Below, piece by piece: positions 48,298 through 55,635 of a DNA stretch of 64,000 nt (its first letter is position 1; every line of letters starts with the position of its first letter). Source of the stretch: Gammaproteobacteria bacterium. GTDB lineage: Bacteria; Pseudomonadota; Gammaproteobacteria; Burkholderiales; Burkholderiaceae_D. Under the pieces are notes generated by a model that had not been told where the DNA came from, ran no database searches, and was given only the letters and a program-made list of their open reading frames with translations. Position numbers and translations under genes: made by a program. The stretch spans positions 1 to 64,000 of the forward strand of contig CAJCIC010000004.1 in the NCBI GenBank assembly GCA_903970185.1. The letters are read 5' to 3'.

Positions 48298-50142
48298 CTA
48301 GGCGCGGGCGCGCTCAAGGACCTCGATGAGGTGCATCGCCGAATTCACCTTGATCCATCCCTTGCGCTGCGGAGTGTCTCTTGCCAGTTCGTCGTCCGTG
48401 TAAATTCCACACACGATGCGAGCGCCGCCTGCAATGGAGGCCAGGTCGGCTTTTTTGGCGTCCATGGCGCAATCAATCCGAAGCGGCTCGCAGCTAAGCA
48501 CACAGAGCGCGGTTGCGACGTCGGCCTTGTCCTTGGGCGCAAGCGGCGTTGTTCCTGTCGAATTCGAAACGCCTGCCTCAAATCCCAGTTGTTGCAGCAA
48601 GGCCACGACCGCGGCGCCAAGCAGATCATCGAAGGGGCCCTGGCAAGGCACACACAGGACGCGTTCACCCGGATGCGCCTTGCGCTTGCCTCGCATGCGC
48701 TTTGCGCGAGCGAGCTTTTGTGGCAAGGCGCGCACCAGAACATCCGCAGCATCGTGCGCGCGCGCCACCGCCTCCGGGGCGAGCGCATTGGAGAACTTCG
48801 ATTCCGCGAGCAGCCGAAATGCGGGAATCAGCACCCGATCGAAGTAGTCGAGCCCGGTGTTCTTTGCCAGAAAACCCTGGGCATGCTGGATGGCCGCGTC
48901 GCCATTGGACTCCGCCAGATGGTCATAGAGTTCTTGCGAGGAACGGATGTTGGGCTTCTCGCCCAGCAGGATCTCCAGGAAATTGAGTTTTTCGACATAA
49001 CGACCGAGCACCACCAGGCACAGGGTCAGGGGCGTCGACAGGATCAGCCCGACCGGACCCCACAGCCAGCTCCAGAAAATGGCCGCGATCACCACCGAAA
49101 GCGGTGAAAGCCCCGTGGTGTGGCCATACAGCAGGGGCTCGACGAATTGCGACGCGACGACCTCGGTGGCGCCAAACACACTGATCGTCCAGACCACCAT
49201 CGACCAGCCTGGGTCGATCGCAGCAGCGAGCAATCCGGCCAGGATTGCAGCGATCCACACGCCCACGTATGGAATGAAGCGAAGCGTCGCGGCAAGAACG
49301 CCCCAAAGTACGGGGCTCGGCGCCCCAAGCGCAGCGAGCGCGCAGCCAATCACAAGGCCAACTGACGTATTGACGCCCAGTTGCGAGAGGAAATAGCTCG
49401 AAAGTCGAGCCGCAGTATCGTCAAGTGCGATCGTCGTTCGCGCCGCATCCTTGGCGCCGGTCAATTTGATGAAGCGGTCGCGCACGGTCTGGCGATCGAT
49501 CAGCATGAAGATCGACAGGACAAACACGATTGCCGCGGTTTCAAGCGGATCGAGCAGGGCCGACAGGAAGTGGCCGACCAGTTGCAACGGCGGGCCATGC
49601 ATTTCGCTGGGCGCAGGCGCCACAGGTGCAGCAGGCACACTGGGCGATGCGTGCGACGTGGCCGCGGGCGTGGGCAAGGCCGGTGGCGGCGAAGGTGTTT
49701 GTCCCGAACTCACCCTCTCGATGACCTGGCCCGCACGGCCAAGAAACTGCCCGACCCGGCCGTTGGCAAATTCCTCGATCGATTCGACCTTGGCGTTGAT
49801 CGTCTCTTGATACTGCGGCAGGCTTTGCGCGAGTTGCGCGATCTGGCTGCCCACCACGCCAGCGATCGTCACGACGATACAAAGCGGAACGACCACCGAA
49901 ACCAGCACGGCAACTGCCTGGTTGATGCGCAGGCGCTCGAGGAATCTGACAAGCGGGGCGACAAGAAAGCTGAATATCACGGCAAGCGTGATCGGAATCA
50001 GGATTTCGCGAGCGAAATAGATCGCAGCGACGAGCGCCAAGCCCGCAGTCAGAGTCGCCGGCTGCGCGAGTGACTCGCGGGTTGAATGTTTTCTGACGAC
50101 CTCGGGCGTGGGCGCGAGAGGATCTGCTTGGCGGTCTTTCAT
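48298..50142 (-). CDS. AI-2E (TqsA/PerM) family membrane protein with extra C-terminal domain
   Basis: 614 residues. The ATG at 50142 follows AGGGGAA. Membrane helices begin at about residue 28 (LTAGLALVAAIYFA, ILIPITLAVIFSFLVAPLV). A Pro/Ala-rich periplasmic linker is at about 155-190. The family signature follows: LETAAIVFVLSIFMLIDRQ, RFIPYVGVWIAAILAG, PLSVVIAAIFWSWLWGPVGLILSTPLTLCLVVLGRYV. An extra soluble domain of about 230 residues follows. E. coli TqsA exports autoinducer-2, but many relatives have other substrates. The gene lies 343 nt downstream of the peptide array on the same strand. Confidence 0.85.
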   Translation of the reverse strand: MKDRQADPLAPTPEVVRKHSTRESLAQPATLTAGLALVAAIYFAREILIPITLAVIFSFLVAPLVRFLERLRINQAVAVLVSVVVPLCIVVTIAGVVGSQIAQLAQSLPQYQETINAKVESIEEFANGRVGQFLGRAGQVIERVSSGQTPSPPPALPTPAATSHASPSVPAAPVAPAPSEMHGPPLQLVGHFLSALLDPLETAAIVFVLSIFMLIDRQTVRDRFIKLTGAKDAARTTIALDDTAARLSSYFLSQLGVNTSVGLVIGCALAALGAPSPVLWGVLAATLRFIPYVGVWIAAILAGLLAAAIDPGWSMVVWTISVFGATEVVASQFVEPLLYGHTTGLSPLSVVIAAIFWSWLWGPVGLILSTPLTLCLVVLGRYVEKLNFLEILLGEKPNIRSSQELYDHLAESNGDAAIQHAQGFLAKNTGLDYFDRVLIPAFRLLAESKFSNALAPEAVARAHDAADVLVRALPQKLARAKRMRGKRKAHPGERVLCVPCQGPFDDLLGAAVVALLQQLGFEAGVSNSTGTTPLAPKDKADVATALCVLSCEPLRIDCAMDAKKADLASIAGGARIVCGIYTDDELARDTPQRKGWIKVNSAMHLIEVLERARA

Positions 50143-50485
50143 CGGTTCCCCTGATTGCGTCTCGATCATAACCGGGGATGTCGATTTGGCCGCAGCCGCC
50201 ATGCGGGGAGCCTGACGACGCCAGCGTGCATTGAGCAACTGCGGGATACGGCGTCGTTAAGGGGAGTGCTTCGGAACTCGAGATCGAAGCAAGGCCCGGC
50301 GTTCCCGACGAAGTGCGCTGGCCTGCATGGGGGGACTCATCAAATCGCCCCTTCACGCGCGCGGCAGGAAGGCCATTTTTCTGATTGGCCGCTACGCGTT
50401 GGGCAACAATCAGTCGCTATGGGTCAGGCACCGCCAGACGGAGTGCCCGTGCTGCAACAACTTCAACGTCGACGCTGCGGCAGTC
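50143..50485. other. 343-nt stretch without a supported gene
   Basis: Lies between the last peptide gene and the AI-2E family gene. Short overlapping frames on both strands have no recognisable protein features. No clear terminator hairpin is seen after the peptide array, so read-through into the AI-2E gene is possible. Confidence 0.4.
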
Positions 50486-50629
50486 TCAATGGGGTCGTCC
50501 GTGGGACCCCGGCCGTGCTTGTTGCTCGTACAGATTGAAGGCAGTTGAGTCGCCGCCACCGACGAGCGCAAGCTCATCGAGCGTCAGGGGAGTCACTTCA
50601 GTGTCAACAACGTCGAATTGGGTGTCCAT
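50486..50629 (-). CDS. Double-glycine-type small peptide, copy 5, with read-through C-terminal extension
   Basis: 47 codons. The N-terminal part is MDTQFDVVDTEVTP, followed by LTLDELALVGGG and DSTAFNLY. The stop codon present in the other copies after the final Tyr is lost (GAG instead), so 13 more residues follow (EQQARPGSHGRPH) before TGA. GGGGAG precedes the ATG. It is the last unit of the array. The only change in the leader block is Ala to Asp before Glu. Either a decaying copy or a variant product. Confidence 0.75.
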   Translation of the reverse strand: MDTQFDVVDTEVTPLTLDELALVGGGDSTAFNLYEQQARPGSHGRPH

Positions 50630-50658
50630 GTTCGAGCTCCCCGCAAGTTGGCTATATA

Positions 50659-50772
50659 TTAGTACAGATTGAAGGCAGTCGAGTCGCCACCACCAACGAG
50701 TGCGAGTTCAGCCAGCGTCAGCGGCTTGGCAGCGGGAACTTCAATTTCAACCACGTCGGTCTGGGTGTTCAT
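50659..50772 (-). CDS. Double-glycine-type small peptide, copy 4
   Basis: 37 residues: N-terminal MNTQTDVVEIEVPAAKP, then LTLAELALVGGG and the octapeptide DSTAFNLY, stop TAA. The N-terminal part is acidic and variable between copies; the rest is invariant. GAGAA lies upstream of the ATG. It is separated from copies 3 and 5 by 26 and 29 nt. Predicted cleavage after the third Gly is inferred from the double-glycine leader pattern. Confidence 0.8.
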   Translation of the reverse strand: MNTQTDVVEIEVPAAKPLTLAELALVGGGDSTAFNLY

Positions 50773-50798
50773 GGGCGGGTTCTCGTGAATTGTCTTGT

Positions 50799-50903
50799 CT
50801 AGTACAGGTTGAAGGCGGTCGAATCGCCACCGCCGACCAGCGCGAGCTCAGCCAGGGTCAGGGGCGTGACTTCAAATTCAACAGCATCGACTTGGGTGTT
50901 CAT
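50799..50903 (-). CDS. Double-glycine-type small peptide, copy 3
   Basis: 34 residues, the shortest copy: MNTQVDAVEFEVTP, then LTLAELALVGGG and DSTAFNLY, stop TAG. It lacks the AAAK-type segment seen in copies 2 and 4, so the length change falls in the leader, never in the predicted mature part. AGGA precedes the ATG. Confidence 0.8.
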   Translation of the reverse strand: MNTQVDAVEFEVTPLTLAELALVGGGDSTAFNLY

Positions 50904-50929
50904 GGGTAGGTCCTGTTGGAGTGTCTCAA

Positions 50930-51043
50930 TTAGTACAGGTTGAAAGCGGTCGAGTCGCCACCACCAACGAGCGCGAGTTCAGCCAGCGTCAGGGGCTTGG
51001 CAGCGGCGATTTCAATTTCAACGATGTCGATTTGGCTATTCAT
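50930..51043 (-). CDS. Double-glycine-type small peptide, copy 2
   Basis: 37 residues: MNSQIDIVEIEIAAAKP, then LTLAELALVGGG and DSTAFNLY, stop TAA. AAGGAA sits 6 nt before the ATG, the best ribosome binding site of the five. It is closest in sequence to copy 4, suggesting duplication. Confidence 0.82.
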   Translation of the reverse strand: MNSQIDIVEIEIAAAKPLTLAELALVGGGDSTAFNLY

Positions 51044-51077
51044 GGTGATTTCCTTGGTCAAGATGGCTTAGGTAGGA

Positions 51078-51197
51078 TTAGTACAGGTTGAATGCGGTTG
51101 AATCGCCGCCGCCCACAAGAGCGAGTTCGGCCAGTGTCATCGGCGCAAAAACGGGGGTCTGTGCGGCGACTTCTGTGTCAAGAATTTGCGTGTCCAT
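51078..51197 (-). CDS. Double-glycine-type small peptide, copy 1 (promoter-proximal)
   Basis: 39 residues, the longest canonical copy: MDTQILDTEVAAQTPVFAP, then MTLAELALVGGG and DSTAFNLY, stop TAA. AGGAA precedes the ATG. Compared with the double-glycine consensus the -12 residue is Met instead of Leu, while Glu -8, Leu -7, Val -4 and Gly -2/-1 are kept. It is the first unit transcribed. Confidence 0.82.
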   Translation of the reverse strand: MDTQILDTEVAAQTPVFAPMTLAELALVGGGDSTAFNLY

Positions 51198-51573
51198 GGT
51201 TTGGGTTCCTGAAAAGTTGGTGTAGGGTGGGTCTACTAGGTAGAAATCTCAGTCAAGTCTAGTTCTCGAAAATAGAGGAGGAAGCTGGTTCCAAAGGCCC
51301 GTTTTGCTGGGGGGCCGGCCGTGTATCTCTCTGTCTCGCGTGCTTCAGTTGCATCCATTGCCTGGTTTTCTAGTTGCGGACCGCTGTGGGGATTACCGGT
51401 GCAACCTCGTTGCATCTGCGCCACAGGCATGCTCAGATGAAGGGTTACGAAAGTGTCCGAATCCACAGGAGCCTCAGTTTCGGTAGCATCGCTAAAGAGT
51501 GAACAACTGTCAATGGCGTTGCGTGTGTGCAATGTGACCTTTCCATTTCCGAATTGATATAGAACCCAGTTTT
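51198..51573. promoter_or_regulatory. Divergent intergenic region between peptide array and TPR/HD-GYP gene
   Basis: 376 nt, AT-richer than its surroundings by eye. On the minus strand TTGACA (51513-51508) with GATGCT 17 nt on, and TTGACT near 51255, are weak promoter candidates for the array. On the plus strand GATATAGAA (about 51557-51565) could be a -10 for the TPR gene. A 98-codon minus-strand frame with a TTG start (51236-51532) has no recognisable features and I do not call it a gene. Confidence 0.35.
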
Positions 51574-53598
51574 ATGCCGAACCTGGCCGAACTACTAGGA
51601 AAAGCAGGCCTCAAGAATCTTCCGGGGGCCGAGTTTGACCACTTGGGCGAGCTGCTCCAGTCAGCCACGCCAGAGGAGGCTATTGCCTTCCTCGAACGCA
51701 TTTTTTCAGAGGTGAAAACGCTGGTTTTGCGGCAGGATCCGATGGACACGCCCCTGGTCGAAAGGACGGTCCGGCTGTTCTCCGCCGTTGGCCTAGAAGA
51801 GTTCGAGGGCCACGTCCTTGGCATCCTGCATGCGCTGGGGTCCTTCTACCTATACCTCGGCAAATTCCGTCAGGCGATTACAACACTGGAGCCCCTTTTG
51901 CCGGTGGTGCGGCGCCGCGGCAAGCCCGACGCCTTGCGACGCCTGCACAACACGCTTGGCGTCTGTTACGCCGACGTCGCCGATTTCAGCAAGGCCATGG
52001 AGCACTACGATGCGGCACTGACGATTGCCCGCGAAATGGGCGATCGCTTCCTGGAATCAGCGGCGCTCGTCAATGCCATGGGCGGTTTAAAGCAGATGGG
52101 CCTGTATCAGGACGCCATCGACGTGGGCAACCAGGTCCTCGCGATGAAAATCGATACCGAGCCCGGTCGCGACGTGCGCTTTCAATGCAGCAGCATCGGC
52201 CTGTTTTGCGCGCACCGACTGCGCGACCACGCCGCCGCCCTGGCGTTTCTCTCCGAGGGCAGCAGCCTGCTCGATTGCCCTGCGATCTCACCATTTAATC
52301 GCGCAACGTTTGAACAAAGCCGTGCGAATTACCTCATCGATACCTACGACGCCGAGACTGCAGAAATGTGTCTTGCCGCCGCACGCGAAGCCCTGCGCGA
52401 TTGCAAAAATCCCCGGGTTCAGATGCACATCGCGATTTCCTCGGCAGTGGCGCAGTGGGCAAGCGCCTCGTCGATGGATCCTCCCGACTGGCGCCGCATT
52501 TTGAGCAGCCGCGCATCGCTCAAGGACATGTACCGGGAATCCAGCGAGTCGAAGTGGGAGTTCGCCGACCTGTTGCGCGCGCTATTGAAGACGCATAGCA
52601 ACGCCGAGAGCCCGGACGTCGCCCGTCAGGGCATGGAGTATGGCCGTGAGCTTGTCGAGTTTGCGACCAATTTCCGCCGCGCAAAGTTCTATCGGCAATT
52701 GACCGACCAGGGCGTGTACATGGAAAACTCCGTGATCCGCCCCTTCGATCCCTTCAAGAACTCGCGCAATTGGCTCAATGGCGCGCCGATCGAATCGCCG
52801 CCCAAGGTCATCCCGGCGCCAAGGATCGAGAAGCATCCGGAAGTCACTGCGATTCACGAAGACATTGCCTCACTTCGGGTTCAGGCCTTCAGAAGCGAGA
52901 TCAAGACACTCGCTTATGCAACTGCTGAAAACTGGGCGCTGGCGGCCGAGTTTTTTGACGACGACACCGGCAAGCATTGCTTCAGGGTGGGCTATCTTGC
53001 TGGTCAGCTCGCGCAGCAGATGAGTCTGGAGCCGCAGTTTTGCGTCCAGATCGAACATGCCGCCCGCCTGCATGACATCGGCAAGATTGCGGTCAACGAA
53101 ATGATCCTGCTCAAGCCCGGCCGGCTTGATCCCCAGGAGCTGGCCGCAATGCAGCTGCATACGCAAGCCGGCGCGGACATGCTTGAGGGAACCAACGATC
53201 CGACGCTCAAGCTCGCGATCACGGTCGCCAAATACCACCACGAATGGTGGAACGGCGAAGGTTATCCGGCGCGCCTTAGCTTTGACCGCATTCCCCTTGC
53301 CGCGCGCATCACAGCGCTTGCCGACGTCTACGACGCGCTCACCAACGTCAGGCCGTACAAGGTTGCATGGAAGCCCGCTGCGGCAATCGACGAGATGCAG
53401 CGCTTGACGGGTTTGCAGTTCGATCCATCGCTCGTGCCGGCTTTTCTGGCGGTGCTCGAACGCTACATCCCGATGCTCGAGCAAAATCGCATCCCCGGAC
53501 TCAAGGATCTCGAGGAGAATGCGCTGCTGCAGTCACGGCGCAATCTGCTCTCGACCATCAATGCCACGCCCGCATTCTCTGCTGGCGCACGCAAATAG
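51574..53598 (+). CDS. TPR-like / HD-GYP domain protein (candidate peptide-responsive c-di-GMP phosphodiesterase)
   Basis: 674 residues, no membrane helix or signal peptide. Residues about 80-350 are helical TPR-like repeats (for example LHNTLGVCYADVADFSKAMEHYDAALTIAREMGD and the following VNAMGGLKQMGLYQDAIDVGNQVLAM). Residues about 440-640 are HD-GYP: H468, H500-D501 in LHDIGK, H529, H555-H556-E557 then NGEGYP (563-565 GYP), D584 and RPYK at 593-596, so the metal ligands look intact. There is no receiver domain, so the TPR part probably carries the input. It is divergent from the peptide array; sensing those peptides is inferred by analogy with TPR-based peptide receptors of Gram-positives. 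Confidence 0.88.
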   Translation: MPNLAELLGKAGLKNLPGAEFDHLGELLQSATPEEAIAFLERIFSEVKTLVLRQDPMDTPLVERTVRLFSAVGLEEFEGHVLGILHALGSFYLYLGKFRQAITTLEPLLPVVRRRGKPDALRRLHNTLGVCYADVADFSKAMEHYDAALTIAREMGDRFLESAALVNAMGGLKQMGLYQDAIDVGNQVLAMKIDTEPGRDVRFQCSSIGLFCAHRLRDHAAALAFLSEGSSLLDCPAISPFNRATFEQSRANYLIDTYDAETAEMCLAAAREALRDCKNPRVQMHIAISSAVAQWASASSMDPPDWRRILSSRASLKDMYRESSESKWEFADLLRALLKTHSNAESPDVARQGMEYGRELVEFATNFRRAKFYRQLTDQGVYMENSVIRPFDPFKNSRNWLNGAPIESPPKVIPAPRIEKHPEVTAIHEDIASLRVQAFRSEIKTLAYATAENWALAAEFFDDDTGKHCFRVGYLAGQLAQQMSLEPQFCVQIEHAARLHDIGKIAVNEMILLKPGRLDPQELAAMQLHTQAGADMLEGTNDPTLKLAITVAKYHHEWWNGEGYPARLSFDRIPLAARITALADVYDALTNVRPYKVAWKPAAAIDEMQRLTGLQFDPSLVPAFLAVLERYIPMLEQNRIPGLKDLEENALLQSRRNLLSTINATPAFSAGARK

Positions 53599-53820
53599 GT
53601 GTCGCGTTTCGTGGAACTGCAGAAGCGTCCGACTCAGAACTTGCGATGATCCGATCCATTTGAGTTCGCATAGGCGCCAAGGACGCTCGCGAGCTCTTCG
53701 ACCAGTGCGTTTTCAACGCCCTCACGTTGCTTTGCAACACATTGCCGCCAGGCGCTTACTCCCCAGCTTCAAATAGCCGCCGGTTGCAACGCCCAGAGAA
53801 AGTTGACGTTTTATTCCCTC

Positions 53821-53867
53821 TGTCATAGCATTCAAGTATCGAATAACGGTATTTACATGCTATGACA
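53821..53867. promoter_or_regulatory. Inverted repeat over the abiEii start, likely antitoxin operator
   Basis: TGTCATAGCAT (53821-53831) and its exact complement ATGCTATGACA (53857-53867) are separated by 25 nt; the right arm contains the toxin ATG at 53862. The surrounding DNA is AT-rich. AbiEi antitoxins are known to repress their own promoter through inverted repeats, so this is a probable binding site. Confidence 0.6.
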
Positions 53868-54695
53868 ATTTTGTATTCCCCTGCCGAAAAAGGCTTTAGT
53901 GCTCGCTATGATGCGATCGACCGTTGCCAGATCGCCCTGTTGCGCGAAATATCGGGCGAAATGGGAGATCGACTGATTCTCAAGGGCGGGATGGCCATGC
54001 GCGTCGCATTTGGCAGCATGCGGCTTACGAAGGACCTCGATTTCGATCGAAATAACACGATCCGTCAAACCACGTTAAAACGTGGACTGGAGCGTGATCT
54101 GTTACGCGCTGCCAACTTCGCGCAGATTCGCGAATCGACGGTAACGATTACCAAGGATACGTCGACCACCGTGCGTGCTCGCGTCGAAGGCAGGATCGGT
54201 GACAACGAAGATGCCCGCTTCGAGGTCGAAGTGTCAGGCAGGGATCGGCCGTCCCAGCGGAACATTCGCTTAGCCATTGTCACAAGTCCGCGAAGCTATG
54301 CGATGGCGCCCTTCCCGGTAACCACCTACACCAATGAAGCGTTGGCCGCGATGAAGATCGCAGCAGCCCTGTCAGAGAGGCGCAACGCGCCGCGCGACCT
54401 ATACGACCTGCGAGCCCTGATGCGCTCGGGTGCCGATCCCACATCCCTTCTAGCCAGCCAGGGTGCTCAACAACTTCAGGGGTTTGCCGACCGGGCCCTG
54501 GAAAAGTTGGAAATCCTGAGCTATGCGCTCGCTCAGCAGGAGCTCCTCCCCTTTCTTCCCCCTGCTGAGCGCGCCGCGCTCGACGAGCACGAATGGTTGA
54601 ACGCCACACTGGAAGTTGCCGAGGGGATCTCAACGTGGTGCAAGAAAGCGCTGCAGCTGCAGGATACGCCCTCACCTAAAACACCGTCCCCATGA
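53862..54695 (+). CDS. AbiEii/AbiGii-family nucleotidyltransferase toxin
   Basis: 277 residues of the AbiEii toxin family (type IV toxin-antitoxin/abortive infection). The nucleotidyltransferase motifs are LILKGGMAMRVAFG (about 38-51) and TKDLDFDR (56-63) with the metal-binding aspartates, and later ALAAMKIAAALSERRNAPRDLYDLRAL. Family members use nucleotides to modify tRNA or other targets and stop growth. The ATG lies inside an inverted repeat. The stop overlaps the antitoxin start by 4 nt. Toxin first is the reverse of the classical abiEi-abiEii order. Confidence 0.85.
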   Translation: MTILYSPAEKGFSARYDAIDRCQIALLREISGEMGDRLILKGGMAMRVAFGSMRLTKDLDFDRNNTIRQTTLKRGLERDLLRAANFAQIRESTVTITKDTSTTVRARVEGRIGDNEDARFEVEVSGRDRPSQRNIRLAIVTSPRSYAMAPFPVTTYTNEALAAMKIAAALSERRNAPRDLYDLRALMRSGADPTSLLASQGAQQLQGFADRALEKLEILSYALAQQELLPFLPPAERAALDEHEWLNATLEVAEGISTWCKKALQLQDTPSPKTPSP

Positions 54696-55411
54696 AGGCT
54701 CCCTGGAAGATCGAAGCCGAACGCCTTTTGATGGGTCATGACAGCCCCTCGGTGCTGACCACCGCCCAGCTGCGCTCAATTGCAAATGCCTATGCCGATC
54801 CGCCGCCGGCCCATTCAACGTTCATGCGATGGATGGCGGAAATGGTACGTGGAGGGAGGCTAAAGGAAGTGATTCGTGGCGTTTACCTGAATCGCCTCGG
54901 ACACCGCAGTGCGAGCCCAGCCGCTGCCGCCAACTGGATCAGAAGCCGCAGCGTGGTGGGCCTGTCCTGGGTGCTGGAACAGGCGCATATCACCAACAAC
55001 TTCGGCGACACCGTCACGTGCGTGATTCCAACCGATGCGAATTTGCCGACGCCGCAGATATCGGACCGCCAGACCGCTGCGGGTCCCTTTCGGTTTTTTG
55101 CAATGCCCGCGGCCTTGGTCGACGAACGTGCGGGCCGATTTGAGGATATTCGAGACCTGCGTTTCGACTATCCCCGCACCACCCCAGAAAAAGCATTCCT
55201 CGACTGGATTTTTCTTGGGGCATCCCACAAGAGCCGCCTGACGCGGCCGCCTTACGATCTGGACGTGGCCAGCCTGGATGCGGCACGCATCGAGCGCATC
55301 GCACGCGCGATGCAAGTCGAAGAACTTCTCGCCGGCTGGATGTCGGACTACCAGCTCTACCAGCAGGACGAGGAGGTCCGCGAGAACTCCGCCAAGCACC
55401 TGCGCCTGTAG
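54692..55411 (+). CDS. AbiEi-family antitoxin/transcriptional regulator
   Basis: 239 residues. The N-terminal winged-helix-like part (VLTTAQLRSIANAY...FMRWMAEMVRGGRLKEVIRGVYLNRLG) is the AbiEi DNA-binding region. The central and C-terminal parts resemble the antitoxin domain (YPRTTPEKAFLDWIFLGASH). It should neutralise the toxin without direct protein contact and repress the operon. Overlaps the toxin gene by ATGA. The expected operator is the inverted repeat at the toxin start. Confidence 0.78.
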   Translation: MKAPWKIEAERLLMGHDSPSVLTTAQLRSIANAYADPPPAHSTFMRWMAEMVRGGRLKEVIRGVYLNRLGHRSASPAAAANWIRSRSVVGLSWVLEQAHITNNFGDTVTCVIPTDANLPTPQISDRQTAAGPFRFFAMPAALVDERAGRFEDIRDLRFDYPRTTPEKAFLDWIFLGASHKSRLTRPPYDLDVASLDAARIERIARAMQVEELLAGWMSDYQLYQQDEEVRENSAKHLRL

Positions 55412-55607
55412 GCGATGTCGATCCTGTGCTCATGACAGCGTTTGCCAAAGGGTCCGCCAAGTCGCACACAGCCACACTTGGTGAAGGTCTGATCCTGTGC
55501 ATGCCAGGCGCTTGCCGATTTGGGAGGCTCGAAGCGCCGCGAGGTCCCAGGATCCCAATTAAAACCTTGTGAAGGCGCCTAACGCCCCCATTTTTGCAAC
55601 TGGGCGC

Positions 55608-55635
55608 TTGAATTCGCGCCGAAGGTAGGTATACT
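55608..55635 (+). promoter_or_regulatory. groESL sigma-70 promoter
   Basis: TTGAAT (55608-55613) and TATACT (55630-55635) with a 16-nt spacer form a near-consensus promoter whose start site would fall inside the CIRCE element, the usual arrangement for HrcA control. Confidence 0.75.

Larger units (their letters stand above)
50486..51197 (-). repeat. Tandem array of five paralogous peptide genes
   Basis: Five units with starts 154, 140, 131 and 143 nt apart and intergenic spacers of 26-34 nt. Similarity is strongest over the 3' coding end and weakest in spacers and leaders. Over the last 16 codons (E to Y) 12 codons show synonymous variation among copies and none shows an amino-acid change. 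This is a gene array, not a CRISPR or a simple repeat. Confidence 0.85.

Noticed and set aside
50327-50548. 73-codon plus-strand frame overlapping the last peptide gene
   Set aside because: Antisense to the array, no ribosome binding site, no similarity recognised.
50486-51197. CRISPR-like regular repeats
   Set aside because: Repeat units are 105-144 nt coding sequences that vary synonymously and have start codons and ribosome binding sites; spacers are 26-34 nt, not unique spacers of fixed length, and no cas genes are present.
51236-51532. 98-codon minus-strand frame just upstream of the peptide array (TTG start)
   Set aside because: No ribosome binding site, no recognisable domain, no double-glycine motif, composition unlike a conserved protein; probably leader or promoter DNA.
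53599-53820. Short frames between the HD-GYP gene and the AbiE pair
   Set aside because: No ribosome binding sites or recognisable features; the only supported element in the gap is the inverted repeat at its right end.
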